Origin: Firmicutes bacterium UBA4795
GTDB taxonomy: Bacteria > Bacillota > Desulfotomaculia > Desulfotomaculales > Nap2-2B
Length of the DNA: 64,000 nucleotides
Direction of reading: 5' to 3'
NCBI GenBank assembly: GCA_002402825.1
Contig: DHGP01000033.1
Coordinates: 1-64,000 of the forward strand
The number at the start of each line of letters is the position of its first letter. Position 1 is the first letter of the stretch. A program made the position numbers and the translations under genes. Below are positions 1-8,177 of this stretch, piece by piece. The notes below the pieces were generated by a model, which had not been told where the DNA came from, searched no databases, and saw only the letters and a list, made by a program, of their open reading frames with translations.

Positions 1-110
1 AATGGATTAAAAAAATTACTGACAGCGAAGTAGAATTTGAAGACGGGACAAAAATCAATACCAAAGATTTGGATTATAAACTCATTAAGCCATTGATCTG
101 GTGGGAGTGA
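1..110 (+). CDS. 3' end of an unidentified protein (partial)
   Basis: An open frame enters from the left edge (first full codon at base 3) and ends at the TGA at 108-110; about 35 residues are visible, ending LIKPLIWWE. It is followed within 5 bases by the ATG of the next frame, so the two were probably co-transcribed. It precedes a protease fragment and a type III restriction Res subunit, so the missing gene could be the Mod methyltransferase, but no methyltransferase motif is visible in this tail. That identity is a guess from position only. Confidence 0.45.
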   Translation, partial: WIKKITDSEVEFEDGTKINTKDLDYKLIKPLIWWE

Positions 111-114
111 AAAT

Positions 115-477
115 ATGAAGGTAACAAATATCAATATCAATATTCTAAAAGAACTTTTAGAAAAAATGCCCGAAAAAACGGTGAGTAATAAATATCCAAA
201 CTTTGAGAAATGGATAAAGGTAACAAGGGAATTAAAAAGGATATTTGAAATTCAAGATAACTGGGCAAACCAAAAATCGACCTGGACAGAAGCATTAAAC
301 GATTTAATTGAAAAGGCAGAGGAAAAAGGCATTATTGTTCTTAGAAACGGTGTAGTTGGAAACAATACTCACCGGAAATTAAATGTAAGGGAGTTCAGAG
401 GATTTGTTTTATACGATGAAATAGCGCCTGTAATATTTATTAACAACAATGACACCATATCTGCCAAAATATTTTGA
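115..477 (+). pseudogene. Truncated ImmA/IrrE-family (DUF955) metallopeptidase
   Basis: A 120-residue frame whose last part (residues about 95-120, GFVLYDEIAPVIFINNND then TISAKIF) matches the stretch immediately before the zinc motif HExxH in ImmA/IrrE proteases, where the family continues with TLAHELAH. Here the frame stops at TGA right after ISAKIF, so the metal-binding helix and the C-terminal half are missing. The N-terminal part resembles the middle of the usual 350-400 residue HTH-plus-protease form. I read it as a broken gene, originally an accessory of the neighbouring restriction locus. The 74 bases between its stop and the Res start hold no recognisable remainder. Confidence 0.6.
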
Positions 478-551
478 AATAGGTCATTGTGATTTATATG
501 AAATGCTTAAGAACTTGAAGTTTCAATTATGAGTATTAAGCCTGTAATGTA

Positions 552-3542
552 GTGACAACAAATATGATTAAGTTATACCTACAAAACATTATAAATGATA
601 TTCCTTCTGAAAACTTGCCGGCAAAGTGGCAGGGATTTGATTTTGCGCGGTTTTCAAAGGATAAGACGCTTTTTGATTTTCAGCAGAATGCGCTTAAAAA
701 TGCATTGCGCGGTTTATGGCTTTATTTCAAAGACCCCACAGGAAAACCTTCGGCTTCTAACGGGGCAGGTAAAAATGCTGACAAGCAAGCATTGTTCAAC
801 CATTACAAATTAAACGGACTTGAAGAAAATTTTGATTATAACTTAAACCGCGAAAGAAAGGCGGCAAAATATCTTTTAGAATACCCGGATGACTATCCTG
901 TTATTGAAAACAAAATTTCTTTTGCGCATTTTATCAACCGGATGAGTTTTTGGATGGCGACCGGCTCGGGCAAAACGCTGATTATTGTTAAACTGATTGA
1001 GCTTTTGGGGAAACTCATTGCTGAAAAAGAATTGCCGACGCGGGACATTCTTTTTTTGGCGCACCGTGACGACCTTTTAGACCAGTTTAAAAATCATATC
1101 GAGGAATTTAACAGCTTCAATTTTGATACCAGGATAAACCTCAAAAATTTAAGAGATTACGAGAGCGTCAAGCGAGAAAATGCTCTGCCGTTTGCCAAAA
1201 ACGAGATTACCGTTTTTTATTACCGCTCTGATTTAATTTCTGACGAACACAAGGAAAAAATCGTCAATTTTCAAAACTATGATAATGGCGGGCGGTGGTA
1301 TATTCTTTTGGACGAAGCCCACAAAGGAGATAAGGAAGATAGTAAACGGCAGATTTTATACTCCATACTTTCCAGAAACGGATTCTTGTTTAATTTTTCC
1401 GCAACCTTTACTGATCCGAGGGATTTTGCAACCTGTGCTTTCAATTTCAATCTTTCAAAGTTTGTTGAAGAAGGATACGGCAAGCATATTTATGTGTCTT
1501 CTGCCGAAATTAGCGCGTTTCGCGGTCGTGGCGATTTTTCGCCGATTGAAAAACAGAAAATTGTTTTGAAGACGCTTTTACTTTTAACTTATATCAATAA
1601 GTATTTTGAAAAAATAAGGAAAGTTAATAATTCGCTATACCACCGCCCGCTTCTTTTGACACTGGTTAATTCTGTAGATGTAGAAGAATCTGATTTGGAA
1701 TTGTTTTTCAGGGAATTGGAAAAGGTTGCTAAAAATGAAATTAGAACCGATTTACTCAAAAAAGCGAAAGAGGAATTAGTCCAAGAATTTCGCGACAATG
1801 CTAAGTTCGTATTTGAGGAATTGGAATGCGTCATCAATGCTGATTTGGTTTCAAAATTGGATTACAAGGATATTTTAAAATATGTTTTGAACGCAAATAC
1901 GCCGGGCAAGATTGAGGTTTTAAAAATTCCCGGCAATAGAAACGAGTTGATATTCAGGCTAATGACTGCCGAAAAGCCGTTTGCCCTAATCAAGATTGGC
2001 GATATTTCCGGCTGGCTGAAAGACGAACTTGAAGGATACGAGATAAACGAAAGTTTTGAACATGAAAGTTATTTCAGGCGGATCAATCGCGATGATTCTG
2101 ATATAAATGTTTTAATGGGTTCGCGCTCTTTTTACGAGGGCTGGGATTCTAACAGGCCAAATCTTCTTTTGTTCGTAAATATCGGAGTTGGAAGCGACGC
2201 CAAAAAATTTGTTCTGCAATCGGTGGGCAGGGGCGTAAGAATAGAGCCGCAAAAATACCAGAGGAAACGGCTCCAGAACTTGCTAAATGCCAAAGTCGTA
2301 AAAGAGCAGTTGTTTGAGAAGGTAAAAAACTTGATATTGCCGATTGAGAGCTTATTTGTTTTTGGGACTAACGCGGAAAATCTGAAGGAAATAATTGCAA
2401 CGCTGAAAGCAGAGAAGCAAGATATGAACTTGGGCGACGCATTTATTTTAAATCCCGAAGCGCAAAAACATTTGCTTTTGGTGCCGGTTTATAAAACCGC
2501 CGAGAGGGTTTTTGCCGAAGAAAATGACCCGCAAAAATATCCTGTCAGCCGCGATGATTTTGATATAACTTCGCAATTTTATGAATTTTTGGGCGATAAA
2601 GTCGCTGTGGCTAAATATGATTGCGAAGTGAAGGTTTTGAAGAAAGTAAAAGAAAGTTTTGCGGAAAAAGAAAGATACTATGATTTTGGCGAAAGGAATT
2701 CACTCTTTGAGCCAGAGTTAATTCTTGACCGGATTTTTGACTATCTCGGAGTTAAAAGCAAAGAATTTGAGAAGTTTAAGGAGTTAGAAGACGAAATCGT
2801 GCATTTCAAAAAGGTTAGATTTAGCGATGGCGAAAAATATCAAAGGATACTGGAAGCAATTGGGAAGGTAAAAAACTACCCCCAGAAAGCCATTAAAGAG
2901 AAAGATATTGATGAAGAGCTTGAAAAAACAAAGAATAAAGAAAAGTATAAAAAGTCAATAAAGCAGTTAGAATTGGATTTTCAACCAGAGATTAGGTACG
3001 ACAGATTAAAGATTAAGTATTTAGCTAACCACTACTATCTTCCGGTGATAGTTTCAGAAACCGAAAAAATTGATTATCTCAATCATATTATTAATGTTGA
3101 TAGCGAGGTAAGATTCATTGAGCAGCTGGAAGAATACCTTGCTAACCCTGATAATGTTTTTTCGCAATTTGACTGGTGGATGTTTTCAAAACTTGACCAA
3201 ACGCTGGATGAAGTTTTAATCCCTTATTACAATCCGAAAGAAAATAATATCGCGAATTTCAAGCCAGATTTCATCTTTTGGGCGCAAAAGGGCAAAAGAT
3301 ACTTAATTTTGTTCGTTGATCCGAAAGGGACTGAACACGCAGACGGATACAGAAAAATTGACGGCTATTCAAGGATATTTGAAATTGGCGAACAAAAGCA
3401 AAGCAGAGATTTTTCATACAACGGATTTACGATAAACACAAAACTACTGCTTAAACCGCGACGAGGGATAGCGGAAGTTTTGGAAAATTACAAACGATAC
3501 TGGTTTGACAACTTTGTTGATTTTGCAGGCAAAATAAGTTAA
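552..3542 (+). CDS. Type III restriction endonuclease Res subunit (SF2 helicase + nuclease)
   Basis: A 996-residue protein of normal Res length that would translocate along DNA with ATP and cleave it in complex with a Mod methyltransferase. Visible SF2 motifs are Walker A MATGSGKT (135-142), DEAH (254-257), SAT (283-285) and QSVGRGVR (556-563). Near the C terminus PDF (905) and FVDPKG (921-926) form the PD...DxK nuclease core. The start is GTG 552 or ATG 564; neither has a clear Shine-Dalgarno, unlike most genes here. The composition (AAA/GAA rich) and the nearby broken genes suggest transfer. No mod gene is inside the window, so the system may be partnerless or its partner lies to the left. 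Confidence 0.88.
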   Translation: MTTNMIKLYLQNIINDIPSENLPAKWQGFDFARFSKDKTLFDFQQNALKNALRGLWLYFKDPTGKPSASNGAGKNADKQALFNHYKLNGLEENFDYNLNRERKAAKYLLEYPDDYPVIENKISFAHFINRMSFWMATGSGKTLIIVKLIELLGKLIAEKELPTRDILFLAHRDDLLDQFKNHIEEFNSFNFDTRINLKNLRDYESVKRENALPFAKNEITVFYYRSDLISDEHKEKIVNFQNYDNGGRWYILLDEAHKGDKEDSKRQILYSILSRNGFLFNFSATFTDPRDFATCAFNFNLSKFVEEGYGKHIYVSSAEISAFRGRGDFSPIEKQKIVLKTLLLLTYINKYFEKIRKVNNSLYHRPLLLTLVNSVDVEESDLELFFRELEKVAKNEIRTDLLKKAKEELVQEFRDNAKFVFEELECVINADLVSKLDYKDILKYVLNANTPGKIEVLKIPGNRNELIFRLMTAEKPFALIKIGDISGWLKDELEGYEINESFEHESYFRRINRDDSDINVLMGSRSFYEGWDSNRPNLLLFVNIGVGSDAKKFVLQSVGRGVRIEPQKYQRKRLQNLLNAKVVKEQLFEKVKNLILPIESLFVFGTNAENLKEIIATLKAEKQDMNLGDAFILNPEAQKHLLLVPVYKTAERVFAEENDPQKYPVSRDDFDITSQFYEFLGDKVAVAKYDCEVKVLKKVKESFAEKERYYDFGERNSLFEPELILDRIFDYLGVKSKEFEKFKELEDEIVHFKKVRFSDGEKYQRILEAIGKVKNYPQKAIKEKDIDEELEKTKNKEKYKKSIKQLELDFQPEIRYDRLKIKYLANHYYLPVIVSETEKIDYLNHIINVDSEVRFIEQLEEYLANPDNVFSQFDWWMFSKLDQTLDEVLIPYYNPKENNIANFKPDFIFWAQKGKRYLILFVDPKGTEHADGYRKIDGYSRIFEIGEQKQSRDFSYNGFTINTKLLLKPRRGIAEVLENYKRYWFDNFVDFAGKIS

Positions 3543-3562
3543 TTTTAAAATTGATAGTGTGC

Positions 3563-3835
3563 CAGCTTTGCTGACATAAAAATCGGCGGCTCGCCCGCGA
3601 AGCGGGCAATGCGGGCGGGCAAAAAGAAAAGGTGTCTGAGTGTCATCCCCACCAATGAGTTTTTGCCCGCCCGCTCCGTCTGGGGTGAGAAGCGTTTCCG
3701 CAATTCTGCGTTAGCAGAATATCAAAACAGAAAAATTTCCGTTTCCTTAATTGAAAAAAAAATTTGGGGGCGCGCAACTAAAAAATGTTGAGAAAATTTT
3801 TCTGTTTTGCTCGCCATCAGGCAAGCGGAAACGCT
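3563..3835. repeat. Tract of nested inverted repeats, possibly a structured RNA or mobile-element end
   Basis: Three perfect inverted repeats occur in 225 bp: a 15-bp pair (GCGGGCGGGCAAAAA at 3611-3625 with its complement at 3660-3674), an 11-bp outer pair (AGCGTTTCCGC at 3691-3701 with 3825-3835), and inside it a 15-bp pair (AAAACAGAAAAATTT at 3724-3738 with 3794-3808). Smaller hairpins lie at 3563-3573 (CAGC/GCTG), 3593-3607 (GCCCGC/GCGGGC) and 3703-3720 (ATTCTGC/GCAGAAT). The nesting of the last two large pairs would make a branched fold. No transposase is nearby. It sits directly after the Res gene. Confidence 0.65.
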
Positions 3836-3936
3836 GGGCGAGTCAATCGGCAAAATTCTCTGGATTTTGCTCAAATAAGGTTCTGACATCGTCCAGCAGA
3901 CACCACCATTCAAATTTACCAGATATAAAAATTTGT

Positions 3937-3960
3937 AGGGGTGTTAAATTTAACGCTCCT
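3937..3960. repeat. Palindromic element, family A (imperfect copy)
   Basis: This 24-bp palindrome has half-site AGGGGTGTTAAA and right half TTTAACGCTCCT. It has the same length and centre as the perfect palindrome at 34162-34185; the two copies differ by two changes that keep G-T pairing. It lies 41 bases upstream of the tRNA promoter. Confidence 0.6.
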
Positions 3961-4000
3961 ATATTTCTTGTTCTTTTAATTTATATCCGGACAATTTATA

Positions 4001-4029
4001 TTGACAAAGATAAATTATTATGCTAAATT
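4001..4029 (+). promoter_or_regulatory. Sigma-A-type promoter for tRNA-Glu
   Basis: TTGACA (4001-4006) and TAAATT (4024-4029) are separated by 17 bases and lie 60 bases upstream of the tRNA gene. Confidence 0.55.
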
Positions 4030-4088
4030 CATAGAGCAGAACAAAAAAATTTGGCATGCCTTTAGAATAAGTGGTTTTAAAGTAACTT

Positions 4089-4164
4089 GGCCCCATGGTC
4101 AAGCGGCCTAAGACACCGCCCTTTCACGGCGGTAACCCGGGTTCGAATCCCGGTGGGGTCACCA
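4089..4164 (+). tRNA. tRNA-Glu (anticodon TTC), CCA encoded
   Basis: The cloverleaf can be folded by eye: acceptor GGCCCCA pairs with TGGGGTC, the anticodon stem CCGCC/GGCGG closes the loop CTTTCAC with TTC in the anticodon position, and the T arm carries GGTTCGAATCC. The 3' CCA is encoded at 4162-4164. Length is 76 nt. A long terminator-like hairpin follows at once. Confidence 0.95.
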
Positions 4165-4166
4165 GT

Positions 4167-4242
4167 TAAGGGGGCATTCAACTCAAGAAGAAGGTTTCTT
4201 AATTAAAAAGAAAAATTGTCTTCCGAGTTGAGTGCCCCCTTA
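4167..4242 (+). terminator. Hairpin after tRNA-Glu
   Basis: An 18-bp stem (arm starting TAAGGGGGCATTC at 4167; complementary arm 4225-4242, one G-U pair) encloses a 40-nt loop and is followed by an AT-rich run. The loop is longer than usual for an intrinsic terminator, so a small stable RNA is possible. Confidence 0.5.
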
Positions 4243-4297
4243 TAATTTATTACCAACCAAGACAAGCTCAATTTTTTAGGAGGGCGGCGTTAAATTA

Positions 4298-4624
4298 ATG
4301 CAGGTAATAAAAGCCATCAAAATTGCCGGTAAAGATGTAGAGTTAAACGAAGAGGGGTTTATTATTAACCCAGAACAGTGGGATGAGGAGGTAGCCAAAG
4401 AGATAGCGTGTTTGGAGGGTATTAATAACTTAACTAACGACCATTGGAAAATTATTTATTATTTACGTGATTATTATCAGAAGTTTCAAGTAGCTCCGTT
4501 AATTAGAAAGCTATGCCGGGACACAGGTTACAGTCTAAGAAAAATTTACGAACTGTTTCCTGCTGGTCCGGCAAAAGGGGCGTGCAGGCTGGCTGGCTTA
4601 CCCAGGCCAAGAGGTTGTGTTTAA
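4298..4624 (+). CDS. dsrC: DsrC/TusE-family sulfur carrier protein
   Basis: A 108-residue protein, the normal size of DsrC. The C-terminal arm ends GACRLAGLPRPRGCV, with the two redox cysteines at C96 and C107, eleven residues apart, as in true DsrC; TusE-type relatives usually keep only the last one. DsrC carries sulfur as a trisulfide between dissimilatory sulfite reductase and the DsrMKJOP membrane complex. The gene stands alone, with a tRNA on one side and a terminator then sleB on the other; no dsrAB is in the window. The ribosome binding site AGGAGGGCGG is about 13 bases upstream of the ATG. Confidence 0.9.
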   Translation: MQVIKAIKIAGKDVELNEEGFIINPEQWDEEVAKEIACLEGINNLTNDHWKIIYYLRDYYQKFQVAPLIRKLCRDTGYSLRKIYELFPAGPAKGACRLAGLPRPRGCV

Positions 4625-4662
4625 GCGGCCAACATAGTAAAATTTAAGCGTTATAAGTTTAA

Positions 4663-4736
4663 AACCGGTTTGATCCTCAACTACCATGGTAACAAAAAAG
4701 GGGAAAAAGAAGGGTTGAGTGGCAAACAGGTTTTTT
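4663..4736 (+). terminator. Imperfect terminator after dsrC
   Basis: AACCGGTTTG...CTCAAC on the left pairs in segments with GTTGAG...CAAACAGGTT on the right (4714-4732), followed by TTTTTT. It separates dsrC from the spore genes. Confidence 0.5.
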
Positions 4737-4820
4737 ATTTTATACATATAAATTAACTTTTTTGTAAACTATAGATATAAGCAAGAAATTAACCAGACCT
4801 CAGATAAGAGGTGAAATTCT

Positions 4821-5513
4821 TTGAAAACAAAATTTGCTTTTTTAATTTTGGTGGTAATAATGGTTATGGCAGTGCTTGGAACTAGTCATGCTTTTGCCCA
4901 AGAGCGTACTTTATATTGGGGCAGCAGCGGCCCCGATGTAACTCTTTTGCAGCAGCAGTTAAAAAATTGGGGGTATTACCTCGCCCGTGTGGATGGCGTG
5001 TTTGGCAACACCACCCGACAAGCGGTAATAGATTTTCAAAGGCTAAATGGTTTGGTGCCCGATGGGGTAGTAGGAGCAAGCACCTGGTCAGCGCTGGGAT
5101 ATTCCCTTGGAGAAAATGTTTCTTACCATGAATCAGTTGGGGTTTCGCGTGGCGTAACGAACCGGGATGAAATATACCTTTTGGCCCGGGTGATAGAAGG
5201 GGAAGCCGCAAACGAACCTTTTGCGGGAAAAGTGGCGGTAGGAGCGGTAATTCTTAACCGCTTGCGCAGTGCCTTATTTCCCCATACTTTAGCTGGCGTT
5301 ATTTACCAACCGCATGCTTTTGAATCCGTAGCCAATGGCCAGTACAACCGTCCGGTATCTCAGGAATCATTGCAAGCAGCGGCCCTGTCTATGAGTGGTT
5401 GGGATCCAACCGGGGGTGCGCTTTATTTTTGGAACCCGGCTAAGGTTATAAGTCCTTGGGTATGGACAAAGAATATAATTTCCCAGATTGGGCGGCATAT
5501 TTTTGCCCGGTAA
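4821..5513 (+). CDS. sleB: Spore cortex-lytic enzyme SleB
   Basis: A 230-residue secreted lytic transglycosylase that depolymerises spore cortex peptidoglycan during germination. A signal peptide (1-27, cleavage near AFA-QE) is followed by a peptidoglycan-binding domain (about 30-93, GSSGPDVTLLQQQL) and a SleB hydrolase_2 domain (about 113-230) with VIEGEA; E126 is the likely catalytic glutamate. Start is TTG 4821 with ribosome binding site AGAGGTG. It is followed 48 bases later by ypeB, its known partner. Expression in the forespore would be expected from the family, but I did not identify a sigma-G site with confidence. Confidence 0.93.
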   Translation: MKTKFAFLILVVIMVMAVLGTSHAFAQERTLYWGSSGPDVTLLQQQLKNWGYYLARVDGVFGNTTRQAVIDFQRLNGLVPDGVVGASTWSALGYSLGENVSYHESVGVSRGVTNRDEIYLLARVIEGEAANEPFAGKVAVGAVILNRLRSALFPHTLAGVIYQPHAFESVANGQYNRPVSQESLQAAALSMSGWDPTGGALYFWNPAKVISPWVWTKNIISQIGRHIFAR

Positions 5514-5561
5514 CAAAATTTTATTTTATCCTCCAATTTGAAAAGGGCTCTGATTTTTTAA

Positions 5562-6932
5562 ATGAAAGATAAGCGCTGGTTTATATTTATAGTTGGCTTT
5601 TTTGTGGTTTTAGCTGGCGTTGGGTTCTGGGGTTACCGGCAGTTCACTGAACGCCGTCAGTTAGAGGTTACCTTAAATAATAATTATTACCGTACTTTTT
5701 ACGAACTTACCGAAAATGTGCAGCACCTGACCGTACTTTTATCAAAAATTTTAGTGGCTGAAGCGCCAAACCAGGATCGCCTTATTTTTATGGAAATATG
5801 GCAGCGGGCCAATGCCGCGCAAATTAACTTGACCCAACTTCCTTTACCTGATACCATGATGATCCGGACAAGTAAGTTTTTCACCCAGGTGGGAGATTAT
5901 GCTTATTCTTTTTTTAAGGCCGATACACCAGTAGTTAAAACAAAAGAAAAATGGGAAACATTAAACCGTTTGTACAAAAAGGCCGATAGTCTGAATACGG
6001 AACTGGCTGATTTAGAAAAACAGCTTACTCAGGGAAAATTATATTTAAGTGAGTTAGAAGAAGGTGCGTCCGGGGTCATCCGGCGGGAAAAACCAAGGTT
6101 AGCCAGGGCTAGTTTTAAGGATATAGAAAAGCATATGGAAGACCTGCCCGTACTGATTTACGACGGGCCTTTTTCCGAGCACTTAGAAAAGAGAAAGCCC
6201 AGAGCAATAAGCGGTGCCAGAATTACTGCTTCGCGTGCTCAATCAATTGCGCTAACATTTATGGAGCAGCAATCATCCAACGGAAAATACCAGGTGGAAA
6301 AGGTGAATTTAGACCGCGGAAAAATACCGGCTTACCGCGTTGAGTTAGTTTCACGTCCTTTTTTGCCAAAAGAAGACAGGATTACCTTGGCTGTCAGCCA
6401 GCAAGGCGGCCGGGTTTTATGGTTGACCAGGGCCAGAAAAATAAGTCAGCCTCAGATAAGCCTTGCCAAGGCCAGGGAGATAGCCCGGCGTTATTTAGAG
6501 GTTCGGGGATATAAAGATATGGTTCCGGTTTACTTTGAGGTAATCGGAGGGATGGTTATTTTTAACTTCGCGGTAACCCAGGATAAAGTGGTACTTTATC
6601 CAGACCAGGTGAAGGTCACAGTTGCTTTGGATACCGGGGAAGTAACCGGATTTGATGCCCACGCCTTTTTTATGACCCATTATAAACGTAAGCTCCTGCC
6701 TCCCTGTTTAACCGTTGCCCAGGCCCGGAAAAAATTAAGCTCCCGTTTACAAGTAAGATCAAAAGGGCGCCTAGTAGTAATTCCAACTGGACCAGAGCAG
6801 GAAAAGCTAGCTTATGAGTTTCAAGGCCAATTAGGTAAAGACACTTTTCTTATTTATATTAATGCATTAAACGGTCAAGAAGAAAAAATACTCCGCGTGG
6901 TGCGTAACAAGGAAGGGATTTTAACTTTATAA
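5562..6932 (+). CDS. ypeB: Germination protein YpeB
   Basis: A 456-residue protein with a single N-terminal membrane helix (about 6-24), a helical middle and C-terminal PepSY-type repeats (from about 220 on, marked by RITASRAQSIA, ISLAKAREIA and LTVAQARKKL). YpeB is needed to stabilise SleB in the dormant spore and is degraded in germination. Its place directly after sleB is the conserved bicistronic arrangement in spore formers. The start ATG 5562 has only a weak ribosome binding site. Confidence 0.9.
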   Translation: MKDKRWFIFIVGFFVVLAGVGFWGYRQFTERRQLEVTLNNNYYRTFYELTENVQHLTVLLSKILVAEAPNQDRLIFMEIWQRANAAQINLTQLPLPDTMMIRTSKFFTQVGDYAYSFFKADTPVVKTKEKWETLNRLYKKADSLNTELADLEKQLTQGKLYLSELEEGASGVIRREKPRLARASFKDIEKHMEDLPVLIYDGPFSEHLEKRKPRAISGARITASRAQSIALTFMEQQSSNGKYQVEKVNLDRGKIPAYRVELVSRPFLPKEDRITLAVSQQGGRVLWLTRARKISQPQISLAKAREIARRYLEVRGYKDMVPVYFEVIGGMVIFNFAVTQDKVVLYPDQVKVTVALDTGEVTGFDAHAFFMTHYKRKLLPPCLTVAQARKKLSSRLQVRSKGRLVVIPTGPEQEKLAYEFQGQLGKDTFLIYINALNGQEEKILRVVRNKEGILTL

Positions 6933-6971
6933 AATAGTCAAATTAGGTTTAAAATCGAAAATAAAAATTCA

Positions 6972-7052
6972 TTGACTATTTACAAACAAATAAAATAAAA
7001 TTTATAAAGTTTGTATATCCTTTTTAAGATAGGGAGTTGGAAATAAACTCCT
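6972..7052 (+). promoter_or_regulatory. Promoter and short hairpin before the diguanylate cyclase
   Basis: TTGACT (6972-6977) and TAAAAT (6996-7001) lie 18 bases apart. Downstream GGAGTT (7033-7038) pairs with AACTCC (7046-7051), followed by a T-rich run, so it may be an attenuator between promoter and gene. The hairpin has only six pairs. Confidence 0.35.
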
Positions 7053-7127
7053 TATTTTATTCTATTTTTTATGATAAAATTTATAGAAATTTAAGATTTT
7101 GGTTTATAAAAATTAGGAGATCCAGGT

Positions 7128-8177
7128 ATGTTAACAACAATAAAATCAAGATTTATGGTACTAGTCTTAATTACGGCAATCTTATCTTCGAGTTTAGCAG
7201 GTTGGTATATTTATCTAAGAATGATTTCCATTATGGAAATTAATGGTCTTGAAACTTTAAATAGAACATCAGAAATTGTTAAGGCCCGGATGAATGAAAC
7301 CCAGTATGTTTTATACGAACAAATTTGGTGGTTATACGATGTTGCTTTTATGATTTTAACCGAAGGTAAAATAAATCCTTACGGCGAAATAATACTCCAG
7401 CAAAAGCAGCAGGAAATAAAACAAGAATGTTATTTTGGTGTGGTTACTAATTTAAAAGGCCAGGTAATTTTTAATTTTAATCGTCCTAAAAAGGGATTTA
7501 CAATAGCAGTAGCTAAAAAAGTAGCCAGTATGCCTGCAGAAGCTGGTTCTTTAAAAGGCCTCCTTTTACTTACCCCAGAAGAAGCTAATCTTCTAACCGG
7601 TGGTAATTTTTCTCACCAGGTTTTAACCATGCTTCGGGTTGAACAGGTTTTGGATAGTGGAAAACCAATAGGAGTGGTACTAGTTGGCATAGTATTAGAA
7701 AAAAACCGGAAATGGATGAATAACTTGGTTGCAAGCACAATAAAATATTTACCGCCTGAGGGCTCGGTAGGGGCGTATAATCATACGCCCCTACCGTCTT
7801 GGCTTATTATTATTTTTAATAATACCACTCCAGCGGTAATGAGTAATAATAAATTAAAGTATCTAGAAATTGCTGCAGCGCAAATAATGCCAAAAATAAA
7901 AGAAACAGTTTTTATAAAAAATAACCCTTACCGCGGGATTATTAAGGTGGAGAAAGCTAAATATCTTTCTTACTGCGAGCCTTTTATAGATATATATGGC
8001 CAGAATATAGGAGCAGTTTACATAGGAATTCAAAATGGCGGTGTATTTAAAACCACTTCGTGGGCCTATTGGTGTGGCGGCTCTTTTTGCCGTTTTTTTT
8101 GCTTGTGGTATGGTGCTTTTAGGTTTAATGTTGATTTATCGCCGAACTATAGATTTTCCTTTAGCTTATCTTTCTAA
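7128..8177 (+). CDS. N-terminal sensor part of a frameshifted GGDEF protein
   Basis: The 349-codon frame starts with a membrane helix (about 8-30), followed by an extracytoplasmic Cache-like sensor region (about 35-300, with GVVLVGIVLEKNRK and GAVYIGIQNG). The second membrane helix that should follow is found in another frame, so residues after about 305 (SWAYWCGGSFC...) are an out-of-frame reading. The join to the next frame needs a +1 shift near 8030-8060. The simplest reading is one 2.2-kb gene broken by a one-base change (or sequence error); two overlapping proteins are the alternative. The frame also contains an inserted palindrome at 7765-7796. Confidence 0.6.
   Translation: MLTTIKSRFMVLVLITAILSSSLAGWYIYLRMISIMEINGLETLNRTSEIVKARMNETQYVLYEQIWWLYDVAFMILTEGKINPYGEIILQQKQQEIKQECYFGVVTNLKGQVIFNFNRPKKGFTIAVAKKVASMPAEAGSLKGLLLLTPEEANLLTGGNFSHQVLTMLRVEQVLDSGKPIGVVLVGIVLEKNRKWMNNLVASTIKYLPPEGSVGAYNHTPLPSWLIIIFNNTTPAVMSNNKLKYLEIAAAQIMPKIKETVFIKNNPYRGIIKVEKAKYLSYCEPFIDIYGQNIGAVYIGIQNGGVFKTTSWAYWCGGSFCRFFCLWYGAFRFNVDLSPNYRFSFSLSF
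7765..7796. repeat. Palindromic element inside coding sequence (family A-like)
   Basis: A perfect 14-bp inverted repeat (CGGTAGGGGCGTAT and its complement) surrounds a 4-base loop AATC. It is read in frame within the sensor domain as residues around SVGAYNHTPLP. The core AGGGGCGT...ACGCCCCT is shared with the palindrome before rpsO. Confidence 0.7.

Larger units (their letters stand above)
3543..4088. other. 546-bp gene-free stretch
   Basis: No convincing protein gene is present. The stretch holds a series of nested inverted repeats (3563-3835), a 24-bp palindrome (3937-3960) and a promoter for the downstream tRNA (4001-4029). The short frames seen on both strands here follow the repeats and have no ribosome binding sites. 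Confidence 0.6.

Noticed and set aside
449..526. A 25-codon frame (MTPYLPKYFEIGHCDLYEML) overlapping the protease fragment
   Set aside because: No ribosome binding site and no recognised similarity; could be chance.
7037..7243. A 68-codon frame before the diguanylate cyclase
   Set aside because: It overlaps the sensor start in another frame, has no ribosome binding site and has AT-rich random composition.
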